This document shows, in pieces, positions 1 to 5,030 of a stretch of 5,030 nucleotides of DNA; within the stretch, counting starts at the first letter, position 1, and the number at the start of each line of letters is the position of its first letter. The notes below the pieces were generated by a model. It searched no databases. It saw only the letters and a list, made by a program, of their open reading frames with translations, and had not been told where the DNA came from. The position numbers and the translations under genes are program-made. Origin of the DNA: JAFDVL01 sp043736395 (lineage in GTDB: Bacteria > Acidobacteriota > Blastocatellia > RBC074); contig JAYTCQ010000364.1 in the NCBI GenBank assembly GCA_043736395.1, positions 1-5,030 on the forward strand, given 5' to 3'.

Positions 1-158
1 CAAAGGGTTTATAGACTTAGCATTTCGGCATCAGTGATTTTTCGCTCCGCTAACCCGTTGTTGAGCAATAGTTTATTTGAACCCCTGATTCACATATTAG
101 TTACAAGCTCGCCTTCGGACAGATTTTTGAAGCGGTCTCGACCACCGCTTCCGGTTGG
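1..158. other. Left-edge stretch without a supported gene
   Basis: No convincing gene is visible here. The frame of the following gene is closed by TGA at 78-80 and is open from 81, but it offers no ATG, GTG or TTG before 159. Another plus-strand frame is open from 1 to 200. Its codons include AGG, AGA, ATA, TTA and CTT, unlike the GCC/CGC/ATC-rich usage of the gene that follows, and its translation has no recognisable motif. The DNA is AT-richer before about 105 and becomes GC-richer after it, so a junction between two kinds of sequence could lie near 80-110. No convincing promoter was found. Confidence 0.4.
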
Positions 159-1118
159 ATGGGTGCTTTCTCTGCCACGGGTCTCGAAATCGCCGGAATG
201 AAATATGGAACCGCCTTACAACGCCAAGCCTCTGAAACCCGGATTGAAGGACAATATCAATCCGAGCAAGCCCGCGCCATTGCCATCAAAGATGCCAGCA
301 ACCTGACCGGACGTGCCCAACAAATTCTTGGACTGCAATCCGCCGCCGCCAGCCGTTCGCAGTCCCTCGGCGCGATTGCTGGTGGCTACACGATGTCCGT
401 CCAGATGGCGAACGCGCAGCGCACTGCATCGCTTGGCATGATTGAACAAGGCAGGCGGCAACAAGTCACAGGACTACTCGCGGATCGTAATTTCGGAGAA
501 CAGCAAACCAACATCTCCATGCGACGGGAAGAAAACGATAGCCGCGTCAATCAAGCCGAGCGCAATATCTCAACGCTCACGAATCGTACGACCGACGCTC
601 TCGAACATGGCGTGGGCGCAGGCGCCGCTCTGGGCGGTAAATCCCTGCCGCTCCTGTCCGCCGTCCGCGATGCCACTCAAGTCGTTATCGCTCCCGCACG
701 CGCGATCAACGAAATTTCCATCAACAATACTGCCACGGACGCCCGGATTGGAAATCTAAACAGCGCCCGCCGCGATCATGTCGAGAATTATGAATTCACT
801 GGACAGATGCGTCTGGACGCCGCCGACCAATACGTCAAAGAAAGTAGTAAAATTACTGACTCCCAAGCCTCGGCGAATATCGCAGCCGCGCGAGCCAATC
901 GCGACCTCGCCGCAGGTGGTGTCGAGCGCGGCTACCGTCAGCAAATCCACGGCGTGAACTCCGCGTATCAACTCAATCTCGAAGCCAATCAGGTCAATTT
1001 TGCCGGTACTTTGAAAGCCACTGAGGTGATGAAGAGTTCCGGTTTACAAGCCGTCAAGTTGGAACAGGTCTCTCAAATCGTAACGACTCTTAGTCGCGAT
1101 CTTGCACGGCGGGCATAA
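159..1118 (+). CDS. Unrecognised Ala/Gln/Asn-rich helical protein, 5' end uncertain, possibly phage or conjugation related
   Basis: From the first ATG the protein has 319 residues, with no Cys and no Trp, and is rich in Ala, Gln, Asn, Arg and Ser. It is probably mostly helical. A long polar region (about 20-150) leads into a hydrophobic, Gly/Ala-rich stretch (about 151-180), followed by a second polar helical region to the end. Residues 84-105 and 244-265 match at 10 of 22 positions, so the two polar halves may be a diverged duplication. I do not recognise the family. Such long Ala/Gln helices occur in phage DNA-ejection or pilot proteins and in the tails of type IV secretion membrane proteins (TrbL/VirB6 type), but no diagnostic motif chooses between them. 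The start is doubtful: there is no Shine-Dalgarno sequence before 159, and coding-like sequence in the same frame reaches back to 81 without a usual start codon. The gene may therefore be a 5'-truncated remnant. Its G/C-ending codons contrast with its flanks, which suggests foreign origin. A helix-turn-helix gene follows 40 bases downstream. Confidence 0.65.
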   Translation: MGAFSATGLEIAGMKYGTALQRQASETRIEGQYQSEQARAIAIKDASNLTGRAQQILGLQSAAASRSQSLGAIAGGYTMSVQMANAQRTASLGMIEQGRRQQVTGLLADRNFGEQQTNISMRREENDSRVNQAERNISTLTNRTTDALEHGVGAGAALGGKSLPLLSAVRDATQVVIAPARAINEISINNTATDARIGNLNSARRDHVENYEFTGQMRLDAADQYVKESSKITDSQASANIAAARANRDLAAGGVERGYRQQIHGVNSAYQLNLEANQVNFAGTLKATEVMKSSGLQAVKLEQVSQIVTTLSRDLARRA

Positions 1119-1147
1119 CAGGCAATGACTCTTAGATTTTGAATTTT

Positions 1148-1151
1148 GAGG
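1148..1151 (+). promoter_or_regulatory. Ribosome binding site that decides the start of the small HTH gene
   Basis: GAGG lies 7 bases before the ATG at 1159 and only 4 bases before the in-frame GTG at 1156. The usual 5-9 base spacing favours the ATG. Confidence 0.6.
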
Positions 1152-1158
1152 TATTGTG

Positions 1159-1395
1159 ATGTCACTGGAAACCATCGAACGCTTACCATTTATCATCGAA
1201 GTTCCAGCAAAAGCTCCGATTATTCCCGATGCTTATTACTCCCGTAAAGACCTCCAGGAAATGGGACTTTGCGGCTGGCTAACAGCATTACGACATGAGC
1301 GAAAAGGGAAGCTGAAGGCAAGCCGCATTGGCCGATTAGTCAGGTATCGGGGAGCGGACATTATTCAATGGTTGGAAGCTTGCAAAATAGATTAA
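1159..1395 (+). CDS. Small helix-turn-helix DNA-binding protein, excisionase/AlpA-like
   Basis: This 78-residue protein has a proline-rich N-terminal lead of about 25 residues and then a short DNA-binding domain. The pattern from YYSRKDLQEMG through a basic segment (RHERKGKLKASRIG) to VRYRGADIIQWLEA matches the HTH_17/excisionase layout: a first helix, a recognition helix, a small wing carrying a basic R-x-G-R-x-V-R-Y segment, and a closing helix with the W-L-E ending. Members of this family act as recombination directionality factors for integrases or as small repressors and activators of prophages, plasmids and integrative elements. The ATG at 1159 is preferred over the GTG at 1156 because of GAGG spacing. 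The gene follows the upstream coding sequence by 40 bases with no terminator visible between them, so the two are probably co-transcribed. No integrase lies in the window, so a role in excision is inference; a transcriptional regulator is equally possible. Confidence 0.75.
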   Translation: MSLETIERLPFIIEVPAKAPIIPDAYYSRKDLQEMGLCGWLTALRHERKGKLKASRIGRLVRYRGADIIQWLEACKID

Positions 1396-1426
1396 GCTCT
1401 CAATTCTTCAATGAGCTTTTAATTTT
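1394..1426 (+). terminator. Weak hairpin plus T-rich tail after the HTH gene
   Basis: AAGCTC (1394-1399, overlapping the stop codon) can pair with GAGCTT (1413-1418) across a 13-base loop, followed by TTAATTTT. The stem is only 6 bp and the loop is large, so this is a weak candidate end for the plus-strand transcript. Confidence 0.35.
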
Positions 1427-1639
1427 CTATTGCGATTAAAGATCGTTTTTTTCAACCACGAGCGAAACTCAGCTTCTCATCCGAACCAGCTCGGATTACT
1501 CTTCGACACGACAAAGAATAGACGGTCTGATAACCGAGAAGATTCTATCTTCAATATCTCTAATTGAAATTACGATGAGATGTAACGCGGAAAGGAAAAT
1601 TGAATTATGAAATTAAGTGCGTCAGTCAGTGCGTCTGTG
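1396..1639. other. Non-coding spacer between the HTH gene and the tRNA-Asn unit
   Basis: No credible gene is seen. An ATG at 1607 opens a plus-strand frame of 97 codons, but it runs antisense through the tRNA terminator, tRNA and promoter, so it is not counted. Small hairpins can be drawn: ATCCGA (1479-1484) with TCGGAT (1491-1496), and CGGT (1523-1526) with ACCG (1533-1536). CTTCTC (1473-1478) could pair with GAGAAG (1536-1541), sharing base 1536 with the CGGT hairpin. The 12-base unit AGTGCGTCAGTC at 1616-1627 is repeated imperfectly at 1628-1639. If an element integrated at the tRNA gene, its end would fall in or near this spacer. Confidence 0.5.
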
Positions 1640-1669
1640 AAAAGCGGGATGGAGAGTCTCCATCCCGCT
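1640..1669 (-). terminator. Intrinsic terminator of the tRNA-Asn gene
   Basis: AGCGGGATGGAGA (1643-1655) and TCTCCATCCCGCT (1657-1669) are perfect inverted copies, giving a 12-bp stem with a 3-base loop. Read on the minus strand it lies 16 bases beyond the encoded CCA end of the tRNA and is followed by TTTT. The T run is short, but the stem is long and GC-rich. The position fits a dedicated terminator of a single-gene tRNA transcript. Confidence 0.8.
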
Positions 1670-1685
1670 AAACTATTGAATTTAT

Positions 1686-1765
<80 letters not shown>

Positions 1766-1784
1766 GCCTTGAAAGGCGAGCGTG

Positions 1785-1813
1785 AGAATACAAAAAGCAG
1801 TGAATTGTGTCAA
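1785..1813 (-). promoter_or_regulatory. Sigma-70-type promoter of the tRNA-Asn gene
   Basis: On the minus strand a perfect -35 box TTGACA (1808-1813) is followed after exactly 17 bases by TATTCT (1785-1790), a good -10 box. Transcription would start roughly 17-18 bases before the tRNA 5' end at 1760. The box begins 16 bases beyond the stop codon of the glycosyltransferase gene, so the tRNA is transcribed independently of it. Confidence 0.88.
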
Positions 1814-1829
1814 CCGCTTTTCGTTAATT

Positions 1830-3107
1830 TCACGAATCTAATGAACGTAAATGTGCCGTCGCGCTTGATGGAGTCGCCTGTTTTTCAGGCATTCCATTAA
1901 CATAAACCGGTTCTGGGCGCTGCCAAATAACAGTGTCTTTAGCTGTTATCAGTTCGTACCCGATCCCGCGCCACAAAATTTTACGGGTTCGCAATGAAGC
2001 TACTAAATTATATAAATAAATTAATGAAACAAACGGTCCCAAAAACGCTGAAGCCCAACGGGTAGATTTAAATTGATCCTGATATTCTTCAGGAAGCAGC
2101 CGTGAAGCTAAATATGCTCGCAGCATTCCAGTGAGCGCTCCCAAGCCACCCGTCATCATTAACATCGGCAGCAAAATTCCCAAGCTGTCTTTGCCGAGCG
2201 CGCAAAAAAGTAAGCCGCCCCAAAATGAAAAATTAAAAAGTGTATGAACGACAGCGGCTACTGTCCAAACTTTTGGGGCGTAGACACGTGTGATGATCAT
2301 CTGGCGGGTTGTGAATTCCAGAAGCTGACGGAAATTCATCCTGCCCTCCGATGCCATCAGACATTGCGGGACGAACTTAATTTTTAAGCCTTCCGCCTGA
2401 ACGCGCTTGGTCAAAATATAATCATCACTAACAGCTCCGCTTTCCCAGTGCTGCTTGATTTTAAGAGCTTCAAAAGTGTCACGATTGATTGCCGTCGCCC
2501 CACCCCACGCGAAGGAGGAATTCTCGCCTAATAAACTGAGCGCACCGGAATTCCAAACGGATAAAAGCTGTGACGCCAATCCTCCCTGAGGTAGATACCA
2601 TCTAAAGCCAGTCGTCGCGCCAACTTTCGGGTCAGACAATGGAGCGACCAGATCACGCAACCAATACGCATCAGGCCGGGCATCTGAATCTGCAAAAACA
2701 AGGACTTCAGTTTTACGATCTACCGAATCCAGCATATCAAGCGCGGCGCACAGATTATGAACTTTCTGTCCGCGATTCTGCGCTTCCCCGGCGGTAACTA
2801 ACCAAGCGGAACGGCTGCTGTCCTGCAAGATTCGCCGAATTGCCTGGTAAGCTGGATCAGCTTCGCTTTCGGTCACAAAAATCAACTCATAATGACGATA
2901 ATCCTGCGCTAAATACGCAATAATATTTTCATCAAAATCAGGCTCAAGTTCTTTACAAGGAACAATTAAGGCAGTTTTAGGAATATAGCGTTCACTCGCT
3001 TGTGACAGTGAGCGCCAGACATAACGGGTTAAGCGAATGACAGCGAATAAAGCTACAAAACTTTGCGCGAGAACAAGGAAAATAAAAATGGTAAAAGCGG
3101 TTTCCAT
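1830..3107 (-). CDS. Membrane-anchored family 2 glycosyltransferase, ceramide glucosyltransferase/HpnI-like
   Basis: This 425-residue protein probably transfers a sugar from a nucleotide-sugar to a lipid acceptor at the cytoplasmic membrane. One membrane helix (about 4-30) precedes a GT-A catalytic domain (about 44-275). The order of motifs resembles GT21 enzymes: IVPCKE (48-53), an acidic residue in VTESEADP (78-85), GQKVHNL (113-119), the metal-binding DSD (140-142) and the catalytic SDD (227-229). Three further hydrophobic segments lie at about 281-303, 308-332 and 354-372, followed by WRGIGYEL (379-386), a usual late motif of the family. The normal (Q/R)xxRW box appears altered: around 265-269 the sequence is FTTRQ, with Gln where Trp is expected. 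The final 25 residues look like an unconserved tail. The start at 3107 lacks a clear Shine-Dalgarno sequence, but the upstream frame soon meets a stop and the next Met is far inside. The true acceptor (ceramide, hopanoid or another lipid) cannot be read from the sequence. The nuclease gene is 163 bases upstream on the same strand, with no clear promoter in that gap. Confidence 0.87.
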   Translation of the reverse strand: METAFTIFIFLVLAQSFVALFAVIRLTRYVWRSLSQASERYIPKTALIVPCKELEPDFDENIIAYLAQDYRHYELIFVTESEADPAYQAIRRILQDSSRSAWLVTAGEAQNRGQKVHNLCAALDMLDSVDRKTEVLVFADSDARPDAYWLRDLVAPLSDPKVGATTGFRWYLPQGGLASQLLSVWNSGALSLLGENSSFAWGGATAINRDTFEALKIKQHWESGAVSDDYILTKRVQAEGLKIKFVPQCLMASEGRMNFRQLLEFTTRQMIITRVYAPKVWTVAAVVHTLFNFSFWGGLLFCALGKDSLGILLPMLMMTGGLGALTGMLRAYLASRLLPEEYQDQFKSTRWASAFLGPFVSLIYLYNLVASLRTRKILWRGIGYELITAKDTVIWQRPEPVYVNGMPEKQATPSSATAHLRSLDS

Positions 3108-3270
3108 AAAATCGCAAATGTGGGGATCAAATTCCTGGAATCAAATAATGTAGTTTGCTGATGATTCGGTGGGAGCAAGACCATCAGCCAGCCTCCAAGC
3201 ACAGGCAAAGGTCATTGTCTACGAATTCAGCTTGAATTGCCAGATAGAAATTTCAGCCCTCGCATTTTTT

Positions 3271-4590
3271 CTACGCGGCAGACATTTTCTCAGCAACCTT
3301 AGATTTAATTAATGATAATCGTTGATCAATGAGAGCTGTAATTTTTTCGGGATGTTCTTCCGCAATGGCCAGACGCTTGGCCTCTATCATCAATTCTGTC
3401 ATCTCAGCGGATGAATCCTGAAAGCGCGCATCTCTCGCAATTAAGCTTTCAAGCACCCGGCGTTCACGGTCTTCGCGGGAATGATGCTCAGTGGTTCCTG
3501 TCGCGACAGCGTATTCAACCGGAATCGTATTGTCCTTCACGATACAAATAAATGGGTGAAACTCAGTTTTGATTTCCTCGCGGAGTTGGTTTAATTCCAG
3601 CAGTGAAGTTTTAAATCCCAGTTGCCCGGTCAGAGTAAGTTCAAGCACAGGAGCGATGATTGAATCATCATCAGGGTCGTGCGGAGTTACTTTAGTGCGC
3701 AGTTGATTCCATAAAGCCTGACGTAATACTTCTGGTTCAGCTTTGCCGTTGACTTCAAATTTCACGCGGACAAATGGTCGCTGGCAGTAATCACGCATGA
3801 GTTTGGCTTCGTGCTTGCCGTCTTTGACTTCGACCAAATAAGCGCCGCGAATGTTATCGTATTCATCAATGCTACAGGCTTCCAGTGAACCGGGATTATA
3901 AACCCAGCCGTCAATTTCAAAATTTTTATGGGTATGCCCTAAGGCCAGATAATCTACGACGGATTTTAATTCATTAATTTTGGCTACCGGAAGGCCTGGA
4001 ATATGACGATTGAGCTGACCTTCAACATCAGTATGCAGCATCATAATATTGAAATGTTCAGCGTCCCTTATTTTCCCGATTTCATCTACCAGAGACGGAA
4101 GCTGTCTGGCTACCGTAGCCCCGTACCACGTCGTTCCAAAAATCCGAAAACTGGTGTCGGCAGTTTTAAGATCAACGTAAGAACCTTTATTGAAATTATC
4201 ATCCCAGGCTTTTAGATTCAGGTTTCCTTCATCATCATTAAGTGGCTCCAACAATTTAATAAAGCCCCATTTTGAAAGGCTGCGGAGCCAACTGAACTGT
4301 ACGGCTGATTCACGTTGATCGTGATTTCCTTCAATGACTATTACCGGAATATTTCTGGCTTTCAATTTCATGAGGCTGAACATGGCGTGATCCATCCCTT
4401 GCGGTTCAACGCGACGCGCGTCAAAAAAATCACCTGCGATCAGCACAAAGTCAACATTTTCTTCGAGCGCGTATTTATTAATGCAATCATCCCATGCCGC
4501 AAAAAAATCTCGCGTCCGATCTGCTTTACTGAAACGCCGATAGCGGCTAATGCCTAAATGAATGTCTGCAATATGAAGAAATTTTGCCAT
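3271..4590 (-). CDS. SbcD/Mre11-like DNA repair exonuclease (calcineurin-like metallophosphoesterase)
   Basis: This 439-residue protein has a complete two-metal phosphoesterase core. The motifs in order are ADIHLG (D9, H11), GDFFD (D54), GNHD (N89, H90), MMLH (H186) and GHTH (H219, H221). All seven expected metal ligands are present, and H90 fits the catalytic acid of Mre11. In SbcD/Mre11 proteins this core cuts DNA ends and hairpins as a manganese-dependent nuclease in the cytoplasm, working with the ATPase SbcC/Rad50. Residues from about 270 to 360 fit the capping region, and the last 75 residues are charged and helical, the position used for partner binding. The start at 4590 is firm because an in-frame TGA lies four codons upstream, although the ribosome binding site is weak. 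No SbcC/Rad50 gene is adjacent: downstream is a glycosyltransferase. The family also includes YhaO-like phosphoesterases, so a partner other than SbcC is possible. The gene symbol is left empty for that reason. Confidence 0.9.
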   Translation of the reverse strand: MAKFLHIADIHLGISRYRRFSKADRTRDFFAAWDDCINKYALEENVDFVLIAGDFFDARRVEPQGMDHAMFSLMKLKARNIPVIVIEGNHDQRESAVQFSWLRSLSKWGFIKLLEPLNDDEGNLNLKAWDDNFNKGSYVDLKTADTSFRIFGTTWYGATVARQLPSLVDEIGKIRDAEHFNIMMLHTDVEGQLNRHIPGLPVAKINELKSVVDYLALGHTHKNFEIDGWVYNPGSLEACSIDEYDNIRGAYLVEVKDGKHEAKLMRDYCQRPFVRVKFEVNGKAEPEVLRQALWNQLRTKVTPHDPDDDSIIAPVLELTLTGQLGFKTSLLELNQLREEIKTEFHPFICIVKDNTIPVEYAVATGTTEHHSREDRERRVLESLIARDARFQDSSAEMTELMIEAKRLAIAEEHPEKITALIDQRLSLIKSKVAEKMSAA

Positions 4591-4944
4591 CGCTTTTTTG
4601 TCTCATTTCCTAGTGTAGAATCACCGTAAGATTAGCATAAACCCGGCGTCAAGCAGAAGTTTTCGACTGGAGCGTGAGCGAGGCAAATGAAACGCGGAGC
4701 GTATGGAGTGCTGCGGCTGGGCGTAGCTTTGGGATGCTTTCCATCGCTGTGGATTTGCGATGAACGCCTCTACCAAAGCGACACCGAGCTGTCGCACTCC
4801 ATACTCTGCCGCGCTTCGATCAATGCTCTCCAGTCAAAAATCTCTTATTTTTACAATTTACTATCGCATCTGTATTGACGATTTTATTAGGTCGTATCAT
4901 AGTGAAATGCATAAACTTCAGTTTCTTTTTGGAAAAATTAAGCA
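4591..4944. other. Divergent intergenic region carrying a palindromic repeat
   Basis: This 354-base gap lies between the nuclease gene (minus) and a new plus-strand gene. About half of it is the inverted-repeat element described separately. Promoters for both flanking genes should lie here. A TTGACG at 4647-4652 (minus strand) and a TTTACA at 4850-4855 (plus strand) are possible -35 boxes, but neither has a good -10 box at normal spacing. Two short open frames over the palindrome (from 4687 and 4760) look accidental because they cover its arms. Confidence 0.6.
4665..4835. repeat. Imperfect inverted repeat of about 171 bp with three internal hairpins (MITE- or REP-like)
   Basis: GACTGGAG at 4665-4672 is inverted at 4828-4835. 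Further in, GTATGGAGTGC (4701-4711) pairs perfectly with GCACTCCATAC (4794-4804), and CGCGG (4693-4697) has its inverse at 4809-4813. GCTTTGG (4726-4732) pairs with CCAAAGC (4773-4779). Three local hairpins lie within: GCTGCG/CGTAGC (4710-4727), CATCGC/GCGATG (4742-4762) and GCGACA/TGTCGC (4778-4795). The first and third are alternatives to the long-range pairing. Short T and A runs flank the outer ends (TTTT at 4660-4663, AAAAA at 4836-4840). The form suits a non-autonomous mobile repeat or a dispersed palindromic repeat. No target-site duplication is evident. It encodes no credible protein. Confidence 0.8.
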
Positions 4945-5030
4945 ATGAATCATCCTCGCATTACTTTGATTTCAGTCGGTGTCACGTTGGCTTCTGGCGT
5001 TGGTTTAACGCTCATGGGTCTGCACAACCT
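4945..5030 (+). CDS. 5' end of a membrane or exported protein, cut by the window edge
   Basis: The frame opens with ATG at 4945 and stays open to the right edge, giving 28 complete codons. An in-frame TAA at 4939-4941 makes this the first possible start. The translation begins MNHPRITLI and then continues as an uninterrupted hydrophobic, Gly/Val/Leu-rich stretch to about residue 26. This fits a signal peptide or a first membrane helix after a short n-region with a single Arg. A Shine-Dalgarno sequence is not clear: GGAAAA at 4931 is rather far upstream. The family cannot be judged from so short a piece. Confidence 0.55.
   Translation, partial: MNHPRITLISVGVTLASGVGLTLMGLHN

Noticed and set aside
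1..200. Open frame from position 1 to 200 as the missing 5' part of the first gene, joined by a frameshift
   Set aside because: The codon use is AT-rich and unlike the downstream gene, and the translation shows no recognisable feature. A frameshift remains possible but unsupported.
1616..1639. CRISPR-like repeat
   Set aside because: There are only two 12-base units with no spacer between them.
3141..3215. Minus-strand 24-codon open frame between the nuclease and glycosyltransferase genes, a possible leader peptide
   Set aside because: There is no Shine-Dalgarno sequence and no regulatory codon run. The nearby 7-bp stem (3157-3163 with 3182-3188) has an 18-base loop and no T run, so there is no attenuator.
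4624..4652. Promoter for the nuclease gene with -35 TTGACG on the minus strand
   Set aside because: At 17-base spacing the -10 position reads TTACGG, which is too poor to call.
4850..4878. Promoter for the gene at 4945 with TTTACA and TATTGA 17 bases apart
   Set aside because: The -10 box matches the consensus at only 3 of 6 positions and the start codon is over 60 bases downstream, so it is not better than chance.
4687..4948. Two overlapping short plus-strand open frames (63 and 62 residues)
   Set aside because: They cover the arms of the palindromic repeat and show no protein-like motifs or ribosome binding site.

Overview
This looks like a stretch of bacterial chromosome of moderate GC content. 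Three conserved features are clear: a metallophosphoesterase of the SbcD/Mre11 type, a membrane-anchored family 2 glycosyltransferase, and a tRNA-Asn gene. The protein style and the large palindromic repeat would fit an environmental bacterium such as an acidobacterium. That placement is my impression, not something the sequence proves.

Layout, left to right. Positions 1-158 carry no gene I can support. From 159 (open in frame from 81) to 1118 a plus-strand gene encodes an Ala/Gln/Asn-rich, Cys-free helical protein that I cannot name. It uses G/C-ending codons, unlike the AT-richer DNA on either side. A small helix-turn-helix gene of the excisionase/AlpA type follows 40 bases later with a clear ribosome binding site. 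These two genes look like the edge of an accessory or mobile element (phage-like or conjugative). Positions 1396-1640 are non-coding. Then, all on the minus strand, come a tRNA-Asn(GTT) gene with its own near-consensus promoter and an intrinsic terminator, a glycosyltransferase (1830-3107) and an SbcD-like nuclease (3271-4590). The 3' end of the tRNA points at the accessory-type genes, the geometry usual for tRNA-targeted integration, but no integrase or second att copy lies in the window.

The 354-base gap after the nuclease start holds an imperfect inverted repeat of about 171 bp (4665-4835) built of three hairpins inside paired outer arms. It resembles a miniature mobile or REP-like element. 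At 4945 a new plus-strand gene begins with a hydrophobic, signal-like N-terminus and runs off the right edge.

The nuclease and glycosyltransferase share a strand but are 163 bases apart and functionally unrelated, so nothing indicates a joint pathway. The tRNA is a self-contained transcription unit. I see no convincing new multi-gene system. The points most worth checking are the 5' end and identity of the first gene, the three-hairpin repeat, and the possible tRNA-Asn integration boundary.
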